Shown one piece after another: positions 34,871 to 43,238 of a stretch of DNA of 64,000 bases (position 1 is the stretch's first letter; the number at the start of each line of letters is the position of its first letter). The DNA is from Crossiella equi. Lineage in GTDB: Bacteria > Actinomycetota > Actinomycetes > Mycobacteriales > Pseudonocardiaceae. The notes beneath the pieces are model-generated. The model saw nothing but the letters and a program-made list of their open reading frames with translations, had not been told where the DNA came from and did no database searches. Made by a program: the position numbers and the translations under genes. Where the stretch lies: positions 3,457,786 to 3,521,785 of the forward strand of contig NZ_JAGIOO010000001.1 of NCBI RefSeq assembly GCF_017876755.1, written 5' to 3'.

Positions 34871-35305
34871 GTGAACGAAAGACCCGCCATCGCCATGCTC
34901 AAGAAGGCGGGCTGGTTTCCAGGTCGGCGAGTCTCAGCAGAGCGGGATATTTCCGTCCTGCAGTCCGAGGGGTACTCCCTGTTTCCGAAGGCAGAGGAGT
35001 TTCTCGCGGAGTTCACCGGGTTGCGACTCGAAATCGAGAATGAATCCCAGGACGAGATATTTTTCTCCGCCGCCTACGTGTGCGAGTCCATGTTCTTCTT
35101 CGAATGGTCCGTCGAGTACTCTCAGCGCGCCGGGGTGCGCATGATTCCAGCAGGAGTAGCAGAGGAATACCTGACTCTGCTGGTCGGAGAAGACGGTCGC
35201 TGGTTCGGCGGCTTCGACGGGGAGTTCGGGCTGCTCGGAGACGACATCTTCGAAGCGATCGATTCGTTCGTTACCAACCCCAGCGATTTCAAGCAACGCC
35301 TGTAG
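34871..35305 (+). CDS. SUKH-3 family immunity protein
   Basis: A 144-residue acidic cytosolic protein. It opens with AGWFPGRRVSAERD, then a Leu-rich helix and EEFLAEFTGLRLEI, the order of conserved blocks in the SUKH-3 family. It continues with RMIPAGVAEEYLTLLVGEDG and WFGG, and ends with LLGDDIFEAIDSFV. SUKH proteins are the commonest immunity proteins of bacterial deaminase and nuclease toxins and bind their cognate toxin domain. Position immediately downstream of the deaminase tip, with AGGAGG 4 bases before GTG 34871, makes it the cognate antitoxin. Like the toxin tip, it is lower in G+C and less codon-biased than the genes outside the locus. Confidence 0.85.
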   Translation: MNERPAIAMLKKAGWFPGRRVSAERDISVLQSEGYSLFPKAEEFLAEFTGLRLEIENESQDEIFFSAAYVCESMFFFEWSVEYSQRAGVRMIPAGVAEEYLTLLVGEDGRWFGGFDGEFGLLGDDIFEAIDSFVTNPSDFKQRL

Positions 35306-35419
35306 TGACTTGTCGTCGCCCGGAGGATGGGCCACCAGGGCCGCGCGGCTTCGACCTAGTGGTCCATCCCCCTGTGCTTATCCTCATGGAGTTACCGCTG
35401 ACGCGACCGGGAGCTTGTG

Positions 35420-36637
35420 ATGGGTGCCAGTGCGTTCGTGCTCGGCGGGGAGGAGCTGCACGCACGGCTCGCGCGGGAGGCACCCGGGCTGGTGCGGACC
35501 GTGCTGGCCGAGATCGAGCGGCGGGTCGCGGGGTACGGGGTGCTGCCCGCGGAGCAGCTGGCCGGGGACATCACCCGGGTGACCGAGCAGAACCTGCGGG
35601 CGTTCATCGAGCTGTTGCGGACCCGGGAGCTGCCGTCAGAGCGGGAGCTCGCCTTCCTGCGGGAGTCGGCGGCGCGGCGGGCGGAGGAGGGCATCCCGAT
35701 CGAGGTGGTGCTCACCGCGTACCACGTCGGGGTGCAGACGGTGTGGGAGTTCGTCACGCCGTTCGTGCGGCCCGAGGAGGTCGAGCAGGTCATGGCCGTC
35801 AACGCCCTGGTGCTGCGGTATCTGGAGGTGGTCACGCCCGCCGTCGGGGCCGGGTACCTGGACGAGCGGCGGCGCATGCTCGACGACGAGGGCTCCGCCC
35901 GGCACACGGTCCTGGGGGTGCTGCTCGGGGGTGGGGACGCGGCCGCGGCCGCGCGGCAGGCCGGGGTGCGGTTGCCCGAGCGGTACCTGGTGCTGGCCCT
36001 GGGGCTCGGGCGGCACGCCGACGAGGGGCGGGACGGGGTTGATCCCGTGGTGGCCGGGCGGCGCAAGCTCCGGCGGGTGCGCTCCGAACTGGGGAGGCGG
36101 GCCGGGGAGGGGGTGCTGTCCGCGCTCACGCCCGAGGGCGGGACCGCGCTGGTACCGGTCAGCCGCGAGCCCGGGCCCGGGTGGGTGGGCGAGCTGGTCT
36201 CGGCCGTGGCGCGGGTCGCCGGGGCCGAGGTGACCGCCGGGTGGGCGGTGGCCGGACCGGAGCAGGTGGCCTCGGCCGCGCAGACCGCGCAGGAGGTGCT
36301 GCGCGTGGCCGGGGCGTTCGGGCGTCCGCCCGGGGTGTACCGGCTGGCCGACGTGCTGCTGGAGTACCAGATGTCCCGGCCCGGGGAGGCCCTGGACGGG
36401 CTCGCCCGGCTGCTCGCCCCCCTGGACGGCAGTCCCGAGCTGGAGCAGACCCTGGAGGTGTACCTGCGGCGGGGCGGGCGGCGGCCCACCGCGTCCGAGC
36501 TGCACGTGCACCCGAACACGGTGGACTACCGGCTGCGCCGCGTGCTGGAGCTGACCGGGCTGGACGCCACCCGGATCAGCGAGATCGGCCTGATCAAGGC
36601 CGCGCTGGCCGCCCGGGTCAGTCGGCGGCGGGCCTGA
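35420..36637 (+). CDS. PucR-type transcriptional regulator with C-terminal HTH
   Basis: A 405-residue regulator. The N-terminal half is a helical sensor region (RTVLAEIERRVAGYGVLP, then EEGIPIEVVLTAYHVGVQ) shared with other actinobacterial PucR/CdaR-like proteins. A middle alpha/beta region follows, and the C-terminal 60 residues contain the PucR HTH (ELHVHPNTVDYRLRRVLELTGLD). The ligand and targets are unknown. GTG 35417 and ATG 35420 are adjacent starts in the same frame; ATG is chosen. Its end overlaps the last 20 bases of the convergent SGNH hydrolase gene. A second protein of the same class lies at 52.2 kb, also beside a secreted ester hydrolase. Confidence 0.88.
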   Translation: MGASAFVLGGEELHARLAREAPGLVRTVLAEIERRVAGYGVLPAEQLAGDITRVTEQNLRAFIELLRTRELPSERELAFLRESAARRAEEGIPIEVVLTAYHVGVQTVWEFVTPFVRPEEVEQVMAVNALVLRYLEVVTPAVGAGYLDERRRMLDDEGSARHTVLGVLLGGGDAAAAARQAGVRLPERYLVLALGLGRHADEGRDGVDPVVAGRRKLRRVRSELGRRAGEGVLSALTPEGGTALVPVSREPGPGWVGELVSAVARVAGAEVTAGWAVAGPEQVASAAQTAQEVLRVAGAFGRPPGVYRLADVLLEYQMSRPGEALDGLARLLAPLDGSPELEQTLEVYLRRGGRRPTASELHVHPNTVDYRLRRVLELTGLDATRISEIGLIKAALAARVSRRRA

Positions 36638-37472
36638 CCACGTCCGGCAGCCCGGCTGCGGTGGCCACCGCCGCGCCGAAGGCGGCCATGCCCTGGGCGT
36701 TCGGGTGCAGCGGGGCCGCGATCGTGGTCGGCAGCAGGCCTTCCAGGTAGCGGTCCTTCGGGGCGGCGCAGGTGTCGTGGCCGACGGTCACCGCGGCGAA
36801 GTCGACGAAGCTCGCGCCCTTGAGCAGCGCCTGGGCCTTGGCCACCGTGCTGATGCGGTTCATGACGCTCTGCAGGTAGTCGCCGTCCCGCGCCCAGATG
36901 GGCTGCACCGGGTGGCAGCCGCCGGGGCGGATGTAGGTGCCGTAGCCGGTGACCAGGACCTTCGCCTTGGGCGCGCGCTTGCGGATCTCGTCCAGGGCCT
37001 TGCCGAACCTCGGCCCCCAGGCGTCCACCGAGGCGGCCAGCTCGTCCTTGCCGCCCGCCGTCAGCCGGTCCTCGCAGGAGAGCCCGAGCGGCTCGGGCAG
37101 CAGGTTGACGCAGCCCAGCGCGCTCTGGAACAGGCCGGAGTCGTTGGCGCCGATGGTCACCGAGACCAGGCCGGTGGTGGGCTTGAGCGCGTCGAACTGC
37201 GGCGCCAGGATGCCGTAGCGGCGGCCCGCGAAGTCGTCGGTGGTGGCGCCGGAGCAGGTGACGTCGGTCAGCTTCGCACCCAGCGCCTTGGCCGTGACCT
37301 GCGGGTAGTTGCGGTCTGAGCGCAGGCACAGCAGGTTGGGGTCCTGGTTCGGGATCAGCGGACCGGCCGCCGCCGAGTCGCCCATCGCCACGTACTCCAG
37401 CGGTTGCGCCGCGAACGCGGGACTCCCCACCAGAGCCAGGCCGACCACGAGTCCCGCCGCCACCAGTCGCAT
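36618..37472 (-). CDS. secreted SGNH/GDSL hydrolase
   Basis: A 284-residue exported esterase or lipase. Residues 1-22 are a Sec signal (GLALVGSPAFA, cleavage before AQP). The SGNH blocks are present: block I AMGDSAAAG with the nucleophilic Ser, a Gly in block II, block III IGANDSG with the Asn, and block V LHPNAQG with the catalytic His. Several Cys pairs suggest disulfides, as in the Streptomyces scabies esterase group (SEST-like). ATG 37472 has GGAGG 6 bases upstream; the frame's TTG at 37484 lies inside that ribosome site and is rejected. The substrate is probably a lipid or acetylated polymer. The gene is monocistronic and convergent with the PucR-type gene. Confidence 0.92.
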   Translation of the reverse strand: MRLVAAGLVVGLALVGSPAFAAQPLEYVAMGDSAAAGPLIPNQDPNLLCLRSDRNYPQVTAKALGAKLTDVTCSGATTDDFAGRRYGILAPQFDALKPTTGLVSVTIGANDSGLFQSALGCVNLLPEPLGLSCEDRLTAGGKDELAASVDAWGPRFGKALDEIRKRAPKAKVLVTGYGTYIRPGGCHPVQPIWARDGDYLQSVMNRISTVAKAQALLKGASFVDFAAVTVGHDTCAAPKDRYLEGLLPTTIAAPLHPNAQGMAAFGAAVATAAGLPDVVRPAAD

Positions 37473-37597
37473 CCCAGCCTCCAACGTCGGTGTTGTGCCT
37501 CACATCGTGGGGCCAGACCGGGCCGATGACGCTGGGATCCTGCCCAGACTCACCGGGACGGGCGTTGTGACGCATCACGAACGACTCAACGTGGGCA

Positions 37598-37603
37598 TAG
37601 CCT
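37598..37603 (+). promoter_or_regulatory. -10 hexamer of a probable leaderless promoter
   Basis: TAGCCT is followed by 7 bases and the GTG at 37611, with no ribosome binding site. This suggests a leaderless dehydrogenase mRNA. Confidence 0.5.
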
Positions 37604-37610
37604 TGGCCCC

Positions 37611-38378
37611 GTGACTGCTGCGCAGACCAAGACCGTGTTCGTGACCGGCGCCTCCACCGGGTTCGGGGCGGCCATCGCCCGCCGCTTCGCCGGGGAGGGC
37701 CACCGGGTCGTCGCCACCGCGCGGCGCGCGGACAAGCTCGCCGCGCTGGCCGCCGAGTACGGCGAGCACGTGCTCCCGGTCGAGCTGGACGTGCGGGACA
37801 ACCACGCCGTGGAACAGGTCGTCGCGGGCCTGCCCGCCGCGTTCGCCGAGGTCGACGTGCTGGTGAACAACGCGGGCCTGGCCCTGGGCCTGGAGCCCGC
37901 GCACCGCGCGTCCCTGGACGACTGGGAGCGGATGGTCGACACCAACTGCAAGGGCCTCATGTACTGCACGCGCGCGCTGCTGCCCGGCATGGTCGAGCGA
38001 GGGCGCGGGCACGTGGTCAACATCGGCTCGGTCGCGGGCCTGCACCCCTACCCGGGCGGCAACGTATACGGCGGTACCAAGGCGTTCGTGCGCCAGTTCA
38101 GCCTCAACCTGCGCAGCGACCTGCACGGCACCGGCGTGCGGGTGACCGACGTGGAACCGGGCATGTGCGGCGGCACCGAGTTCTCCCTGGTGCGCTTCCA
38201 GGGCGATGCGGACAAGGCCGCCAACGTCTACGACGGCATGCAGCCGCTGACCGCGGAGGACATCGCCGAGACCGTGCACTGGGTCACCGGCCAGCCCGCG
38301 CACGTCAACGTGAACACCATCGAGCTGATGCCGGTGGCGCAGAGCTTCGCCGCGTTCCAGGTGCACCGGCAGGCCTGA
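37611..38378 (+). CDS. short-chain dehydrogenase, YdfG-type (3-hydroxy acid/serine dehydrogenase)
   Basis: A 255-residue NADP-dependent oxidoreductase. The Rossmann motif is TGASTGFGAAIARRF, with an Arg-rich segment (ATARRADKL) suited to NADP(H). NNAGLALG and the catalytic Ser (NIGSVAG), Tyr and Lys (YGGTK) are visible. The C-terminal half (EPGMCGGTEFSLVRFQGDADKA, ending VAQSFAAFQVHR) matches E. coli YdfG, which oxidises L-allo-threonine and L-serine and reduces malonic semialdehyde. GTG 37611 is set by the -10 TAGCCT 7 bases upstream. It stands alone. Confidence 0.92.
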   Translation: MTAAQTKTVFVTGASTGFGAAIARRFAGEGHRVVATARRADKLAALAAEYGEHVLPVELDVRDNHAVEQVVAGLPAAFAEVDVLVNNAGLALGLEPAHRASLDDWERMVDTNCKGLMYCTRALLPGMVERGRGHVVNIGSVAGLHPYPGGNVYGGTKAFVRQFSLNLRSDLHGTGVRVTDVEPGMCGGTEFSLVRFQGDADKAANVYDGMQPLTAEDIAETVHWVTGQPAHVNVNTIELMPVAQSFAAFQVHRQA

Positions 38379-38866
38379 TCCGCCTGCTGGGACTACTTGT
38401 CCCGGTCCTGACCGGTTCGGGGACTGCCGAGGTGGGCAGCACCGAACCCGTGGTGATCCGCGCGGAGCAGCCATGCCGCCAAGATCATCGCCCTGGGCGG
38501 ATCCTCGAGTTCGGACTCAGCCCGGCGGGCGCGGTGGCCTTCCTGGCCGAGTTTCCCGGCTGCGCGGCAAGGGCTCGCGCACCGCGTGCCGGCGCGCTGG
38601 GAACCGGTCGGCTGCCACGCCGGCGCGGAGGCCGACCTACCGGCGGTGAGCCCTCGCTGAGGAGTACCCCCAGTGACACTCCCCAGCGGGGCCCCGGCCG
38701 TTGTGGGCCTTGCAGGCCCGGCCGGAAACCTGGCAGGCCCTGCCTACCGCGTACACCCCCTTGCCCAGGTCGGAGGCGCGTCCGGGCTGGTCAACCGCAT
38801 AGCATGGGTTTTCCGGTCCGGATGTCCCACGCTGGGTGAAACGGGAGTGGCAGAGGGTTGACGGTC
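38379..38866. other. 488-bp stretch without a convincing gene
   Basis: No frame here has both a credible start and recognisable protein content. Around 38480-38640 the plus-strand frame reads ILEFGLSPAGAVAFLAEFP, faintly like the central part of an IS110-type transposase, with no start, no catalytic residues and no ends; I treat this as at most a decayed remnant. The rightmost 100 bases probably contain the promoter of the nSTAND gene. Confidence 0.5.
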
Positions 38867-41800
38867 GTGTCCGGGGCCCGCGCGGCCTTCGCCGAACGTT
38901 TCGCACTGCTCTACGCCGAGGCCGGTGACCCGCCGCTCAAGCGGGTCGCCGAGTCGGTGGCGCGGGCCCGCCGCACGGACGAGCGCGGCCGCCCGGTCCA
39001 GGTGACCACCCAGCGCATCAGCGACTGGCGGCGCGGGCGCAACGTGCCCGCGCGCTTCGCCGGGCTGGCCGTGGTGCTGGAGGTCCTCATCGGCGAGGCC
39101 CGCGCGCGCAAGCCCGCGCCCGCGCTGCCCGGCCTGTACGACCGCGAGGCCTGGCGGGTGCTGTGGACCGCCGCGCTGGCCGCCCCCGTCGAGTCCGAGG
39201 CCCCGCCCGAGGAGGCGCTCTGCCCGTACCGGGGCCTGGCCGCCTTCCAGCCCGAGGACTCGCCGCACTTCTTCGGCCGCGAACGCGCCACCGCCGCGCT
39301 GCTGGCCATGGTCCGGGCCAGCGACGGCATCTCCGTGCTGGTCGGCGCGTCCGGGGCGGGCAAGTCCTCGCTGCTGCGCGCCGGGCTGGTGCCCGCGCTG
39401 GCCCGGGACGAGCAGTACGCCGGGCTGCCGGTCACCGTGCTCACCCCCGGCGCCGACCCGGTGGCCGCGCTGGCGGCCCACCCCGCGCCGGAACGCCGCG
39501 TGCTGGTGGTCGACCAGTTCGAGGAGGTCTTCACCCTCTGCCCGGACGAGGCGGCGCGGCGGGAGTTCCTCGGCAGACTGGCCGAGGAGAGCACCAGCTC
39601 GGTGGTGGTGGCCGGACTGCGCGCCGACTTCTACGGCCGCTGCCTGGACCACCCGGAACTGGTCGAGGCCCTGCAGCACCGGCACCTGGTGCTCGGGCCG
39701 ATGAGCGCGGCCGAGCTGCGCGCCGCGGTCACCGCGCCCGCCCGCGCGGTCGGCCTGGCCCTGGAGACCGGCCTGGTCGAGCTGCTGCTGCGCGACCTGG
39801 GCGTCAGCGACCGGCGCGGCGGGACCCGGGGCGCGGAGCGGGACACCTACGACGCGGGCGCGCTGCCGCTGCTCGCGCACGCCCTGCTCGCCACCTGGCA
39901 GCACCGCCAGGGCGGGCGGCTCACCGTGGCCGGGTACCGCACCGCGGGCGGCATCCAGGGCGCGGTCGCGGCCACCGCCGAACGCGCCTGGGCCGAGCTG
40001 GACGCGGCCGGGCAGGCCGCCGCACGGCCGCTGCTGCTGCGGCTGGTGCGCATCGGCGAGGACTCCGAGGACACCCGCCGCCGCGCCGGGCGCGAGGAGC
40101 TCATCGAGAACGCCGCCGACCCCTCCGCCACCGAGGCCGCGCTGGAGACCCTGGCCGCGGCCAGGCTGGTCACCCTGGACGCGGACTCGGTGGAGATCAC
40201 GCACGAGGCGCTGCTCAAGGCCTGGCCCCGGCTGTCCGGCTGGCTGGACGCCGACCGCGCCGGGCACCTGACCCGGCAGCGCCTGGAGGAGGACGCCAAG
40301 GCCTGGGCGGACCAGCACGAGGACGCCTCGCTGCTCTACCGGGGCGCCCGCCTGGAGACCACCCGCGCGGCCGCCGCCAGCGGTGGGCCCAGCGAGCTCG
40401 CGCGGCGGTTCCTGGCCACCTCGGTGCGCCAGTGGCGGCGCTCGGTGTGGCTGCGCCGGGGCGCGGTGGCACTGGTGTGCGTGTTCGCGCTGGTCGTCTC
40501 GATCGCCGCGGTGGTCGTGGTCCGGCAGCGGGACGAGGCGCAGTTCCGCCAGGTGCTGGCCGAGGCCGACCGCTCGCTGACCACCGACACCTCGCTGTCC
40601 GCGCAGCTCACCCTGGTCGCGGCGGACCTGCGCCCGGACGATGAGGAGGTGCGGTCCCGGCTGCTGGCCACCCAGCAGCTGCCCCTGGCCACCAGCCTCA
40701 CCGGGCACCGGGGCGCGGTCTACCTGACCACGTTCAGCCCGGACGGCACGGTGCTGGCCACCGCGGGCGCCGACCACACCGCCCGACTGTGGGACGTGCG
40801 CGACCGCGCCAGCCCGAAGCCGTACGGGCCGCCGCTGACCGGCCACACGGACTGGCTCAGCTCGGCGGTGTTCAGCCCGGACGGCCGGATCCTGGCCACC
40901 ACCGGCGCGGATGACACGATCCGGCTCTGGGACGTCCGCGACCCGGCCGCGCCCAAGCCGCTGGGCGAGCCGCTGGACACCGGCGGCGGCACCGCCTACC
41001 TGCTGGCCTTCAGCCCGGACGGCACGCTGCTGGCCGCCGCGAACGAGGACCGCACGGCCGCGCTGTGGCGCCTGGCCGACCCGGCCCGGCCGGTGCGCGC
41101 GGGCACCGTCACCGGGCACACCGGACAGGTGCGCTCGGTGGCGTTCAGCCCGGACGGCAGGCTGCTGGCCACCGGCGCGGACGACGCCACGGTCCGGCTC
41201 TCCGACGTGCGCGACCCGGCCGCGCCGAAGCCGGTGGGCGCCCCGCTGACCGGACACCTGGCCGGGCTGCACTCGGTGGCGTTCAACCGGGACGGCACGC
41301 TGCTGGCCACCGGCGGCGAGGACAAGGTGGTCCGGCTGTGGGACCTGCGCGACCCCGCCCGCGTGGTGCCCGCCGGGCCGCCCGTGCTCGGGCACTCCGC
41401 TCCGGTGTGGTCGGTGGTGTTCAGCCCGGTGCTGCCGGTGCTCGCCTCGGCCGCCGCGGACGGCACCACGCGCCTGTGGAACACCAGCGAGCCGGCCGGG
41501 GTGATGCCGCTCGGGCCGCCGCTGGCCGCGCGCAACAGCAAGGTCTACGCGGCCGGGTTCAGCCCGGACGGCCTCGCCCTGGCCGTCGGCGGGGAGGACA
41601 GCGAGGCGCAGCTGTGGCGCCTTCCGCCCGCACTGGTCGGGCACTCGGTGTCGGTGTCCCGGCCCGCCTTCCGCCCGGACGGCCGGGTCCTGGCCACCGG
41701 CGGCGGCGACCGCGCGATCCGGCTGTGGCACCTGGCCGACCCAGCCCGCCCGCGCCTGGCCTCGGTGGTCGAGGGGGCGCACACCGAGGGCGTGGGCTGG

Positions 41801-42667
41801 ACCGCGTTCCGCCCGGACGGCAAAGTGCTCGCCTCGGCCTCGGCCGACCGCACGGTGCGGCTGTGGGACGTCGCCGACGCCGAACGCCCGCGCGCGCTGG
41901 GCGCCCCGATCACCGGCGGCCAGCGGTACTCGCTGCCGGTGCGCTTCAGCCCGGACGGCACGCTGCTGGCGATGGCCGTGGACCGGGACTCCTTCCAGCT
42001 CCTCGACGTGCGCGACCCGGCCCGCCCGGTCCCGCTGGGCACCCCGGTGCAGGCGCACGCGAACCTGGTGAACACGCTGGTGTTCAGCCGGGACGGCCGC
42101 ATCCTGTACACCGGCAGCGACGACTACACGCTCAAGGTCTGGGACCTCACCGACCCGGCGCGGCCGGTACCGGTGGGTGGCCCGCTGACCGGCCACACCG
42201 GCCCGGTGCGCGCGGCCGAGCTGAGCCCGGACGGCGGGCTGCTGGCCACCGGGGCCGGGGACAGCGGGATCCGGCTGTGGGACCTCACCGACCCGCGCGC
42301 GCCGAAGTCCACGCGTGAGCTGACCGGCCACACCGAGAGCGTCGACCAGGTGGCCTTCGCCCCGGACGGCGCGACCCTGGTCAGCGGCAGCGCGGACCAC
42401 ACCGTGCGCCGGTGGGCCCTGCCCTCGGGCACCCCGGTGGGCCCGCCGGTGACCACCACGCTCGGCGCCTGGTGGAGCAGCCCCTCCTACCACCCGTCCG
42501 GCCGCCACCTGGTCACCGCGGGCTCGGACAACACGGTCCGCACCTGGGACCTGGACCTCGCGGCGGCCCGCACCCGGGTCTGCTCGGCCACCCGGGGCGC
42601 GCTGGACGAGGCGACGTGGCGGGAACACCTGCCGCAACTGGACTTCCAGCCGCCGTGTGACGGCTAA
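38867..42667 (+). CDS. HTH-nSTAND1 NTPase with transmembrane segment and 14 WD40 repeats
   Basis: A 1266-residue signalling protein. An N-terminal HTH-like domain (QRISDWRRGRNVPARF) is followed by an nSTAND1 NTPase: YRGLAAFQPEDSPHFFGRE, Walker A GASGAGKSSLL (Lys166), Walker B VLVVDQFEEVFT, then a winged-helix region (VEITHEALLKAWPRL). A single membrane segment lies at about residues 532-555 (VALVCVFALVVSIAAVVVV). From about residue 605 there are 14 WD40 units, mostly of the form FSPDG..LATG..D.TVRLWDV, enough for two seven-bladed propellers. The propellers would lie outside the membrane if the HTH and NTPase are inside. STAND proteins switch on ligand binding; related proteins occur in signalling and phage defence. 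TTG 38858 is also open, but GTG 38867 has GAGGG at better spacing. Confidence 0.9.
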   Translation: MSGARAAFAERFALLYAEAGDPPLKRVAESVARARRTDERGRPVQVTTQRISDWRRGRNVPARFAGLAVVLEVLIGEARARKPAPALPGLYDREAWRVLWTAALAAPVESEAPPEEALCPYRGLAAFQPEDSPHFFGRERATAALLAMVRASDGISVLVGASGAGKSSLLRAGLVPALARDEQYAGLPVTVLTPGADPVAALAAHPAPERRVLVVDQFEEVFTLCPDEAARREFLGRLAEESTSSVVVAGLRADFYGRCLDHPELVEALQHRHLVLGPMSAAELRAAVTAPARAVGLALETGLVELLLRDLGVSDRRGGTRGAERDTYDAGALPLLAHALLATWQHRQGGRLTVAGYRTAGGIQGAVAATAERAWAELDAAGQAAARPLLLRLVRIGEDSEDTRRRAGREELIENAADPSATEAALETLAAARLVTLDADSVEITHEALLKAWPRLSGWLDADRAGHLTRQRLEEDAKAWADQHEDASLLYRGARLETTRAAAASGGPSELARRFLATSVRQWRRSVWLRRGAVALVCVFALVVSIAAVVVVRQRDEAQFRQVLAEADRSLTTDTSLSAQLTLVAADLRPDDEEVRSRLLATQQLPLATSLTGHRGAVYLTTFSPDGTVLATAGADHTARLWDVRDRASPKPYGPPLTGHTDWLSSAVFSPDGRILATTGADDTIRLWDVRDPAAPKPLGEPLDTGGGTAYLLAFSPDGTLLAAANEDRTAALWRLADPARPVRAGTVTGHTGQVRSVAFSPDGRLLATGADDATVRLSDVRDPAAPKPVGAPLTGHLAGLHSVAFNRDGTLLATGGEDKVVRLWDLRDPARVVPAGPPVLGHSAPVWSVVFSPVLPVLASAAADGTTRLWNTSEPAGVMPLGPPLAARNSKVYAAGFSPDGLALAVGGEDSEAQLWRLPPALVGHSVSVSRPAFRPDGRVLATGGGDRAIRLWHLADPARPRLASVVEGAHTEGVGWTAFRPDGKVLASASADRTVRLWDVADAERPRALGAPITGGQRYSLPVRFSPDGTLLAMAVDRDSFQLLDVRDPARPVPLGTPVQAHANLVNTLVFSRDGRILYTGSDDYTLKVWDLTDPARPVPVGGPLTGHTGPVRAAELSPDGGLLATGAGDSGIRLWDLTDPRAPKSTRELTGHTESVDQVAFAPDGATLVSGSADHTVRRWALPSGTPVGPPVTTTLGAWWSSPSYHPSGRHLVTAGSDNTVRTWDLDLAAARTRVCSATRGALDEATWREHLPQLDFQPPCDG

Positions 42668-42670
42668 CCT
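42665..42670 (+). promoter_or_regulatory. possible -10 hexamer overlapping the nSTAND stop codon
   Basis: TAACCT starts with the stop codon of the preceding gene and lies 6 bases before ATG 42677, where no ribosome site is present. A leaderless start is possible, but the overlap with the stop codon could be chance. Confidence 0.3.
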
Positions 42671-42676
42671 CCGCGC

Positions 42677-43192
42677 ATGCGCCTTCTCAGCAGCCTCGGC
42701 GGGCCCCGGACACTGGCCGCCGCGCTGACCGGCATCACCGCGTTGTACCTGTCGCTGGTGGTGCTGAACAACGTGACCGACTACGGCACGAACCACGCGT
42801 TCGTGCAGCACGTGTTCGCGATGGACACCACGTTCAAGTCGCCGAACACGATGTGGCGGGCGATCACCAGCCCGGCACTGGTGACCACCGCCTACATCCT
42901 GATCATCGTCTGGGAGGCGCTGACCGCGCTGCTGCTGGTCACCGCCACGGTGAGCTGGCTGCGCGCCCCCTCCGCCGAGACCCCGCTCCGGCTGAGCGGC
43001 CTGGGCCTGACCATGTGGCTGCTGCTGTTCGGGGGCGGTTTCATCGCCGTCGGCGGCGAGTGGTTCTGCATGTGGCAGTCCAAGCAGTGGAACGGCATGC
43101 AGGCCGCGCTGCAGAACGTGGTCATCGCCGGTCTGGTCCTGGTGGCGACCCAGGTGCTGGGGCGGCTGGGGGAACGGACCCGGGCCGCCTGA
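42677..43192 (+). CDS. DUF2165 family membrane protein
   Basis: A 171-residue protein with four hydrophobic helices. It matches DUF2165, a small inner-membrane family of unknown function: NNVTDYGTNHAFVQHVFAMD after the first helix and GGEWFCMWQSKQWNGMQ before the last. It begins 9 bases after the nSTAND-WD40 stop, so the two may be co-transcribed, though a -10-like TAACCT allows its own leaderless mRNA. It ends at a strong bidirectional terminator. Confidence 0.88.
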   Translation: MRLLSSLGGPRTLAAALTGITALYLSLVVLNNVTDYGTNHAFVQHVFAMDTTFKSPNTMWRAITSPALVTTAYILIIVWEALTALLLVTATVSWLRAPSAETPLRLSGLGLTMWLLLFGGGFIAVGGEWFCMWQSKQWNGMQAALQNVVIAGLVLVATQVLGRLGERTRAA

Positions 43193-43204
43193 GCACCGCA
43201 CGGA

Positions 43205-43235
43205 CCGCCCTGAGTCCACAGTGGACTCAGGGCGG
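43205..43235. terminator. bidirectional hairpin between DUF2165 and FMN reductase genes
   Basis: A perfect 15-bp stem (43205-43219 with 43221-43235, arm CCGCCCTGAGTCCAC) with a single unpaired base at the centre lies between two convergent stops, 4 bases before the FMN reductase stop. Confidence 0.85.
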
Positions 43236-43238
43236 TGC

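Noticed and set aside
27456-35305. Genomic island integrated at tRNA-Arg
   Set aside because: The toxin locus lies near the tRNA and differs in composition at its end, but I found no second copy of the tRNA 3' end and no integrase gene. The alkylation-repair gene between them looks native.
38480-38640. Possible IS110-type transposase remnant
   Set aside because: A single segment of about 20 residues looks vaguely similar. There is no start, no catalytic residues, no terminal repeats and no target duplication, so I record it only in the note for this gap.
38744-43219. Open frame of 1491 codons on the minus strand, opposite the nSTAND-WD40 gene
   Set aside because: It is the shadow of the WD-repeat coding sequence. 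Its apparent repeats mirror the WD units.
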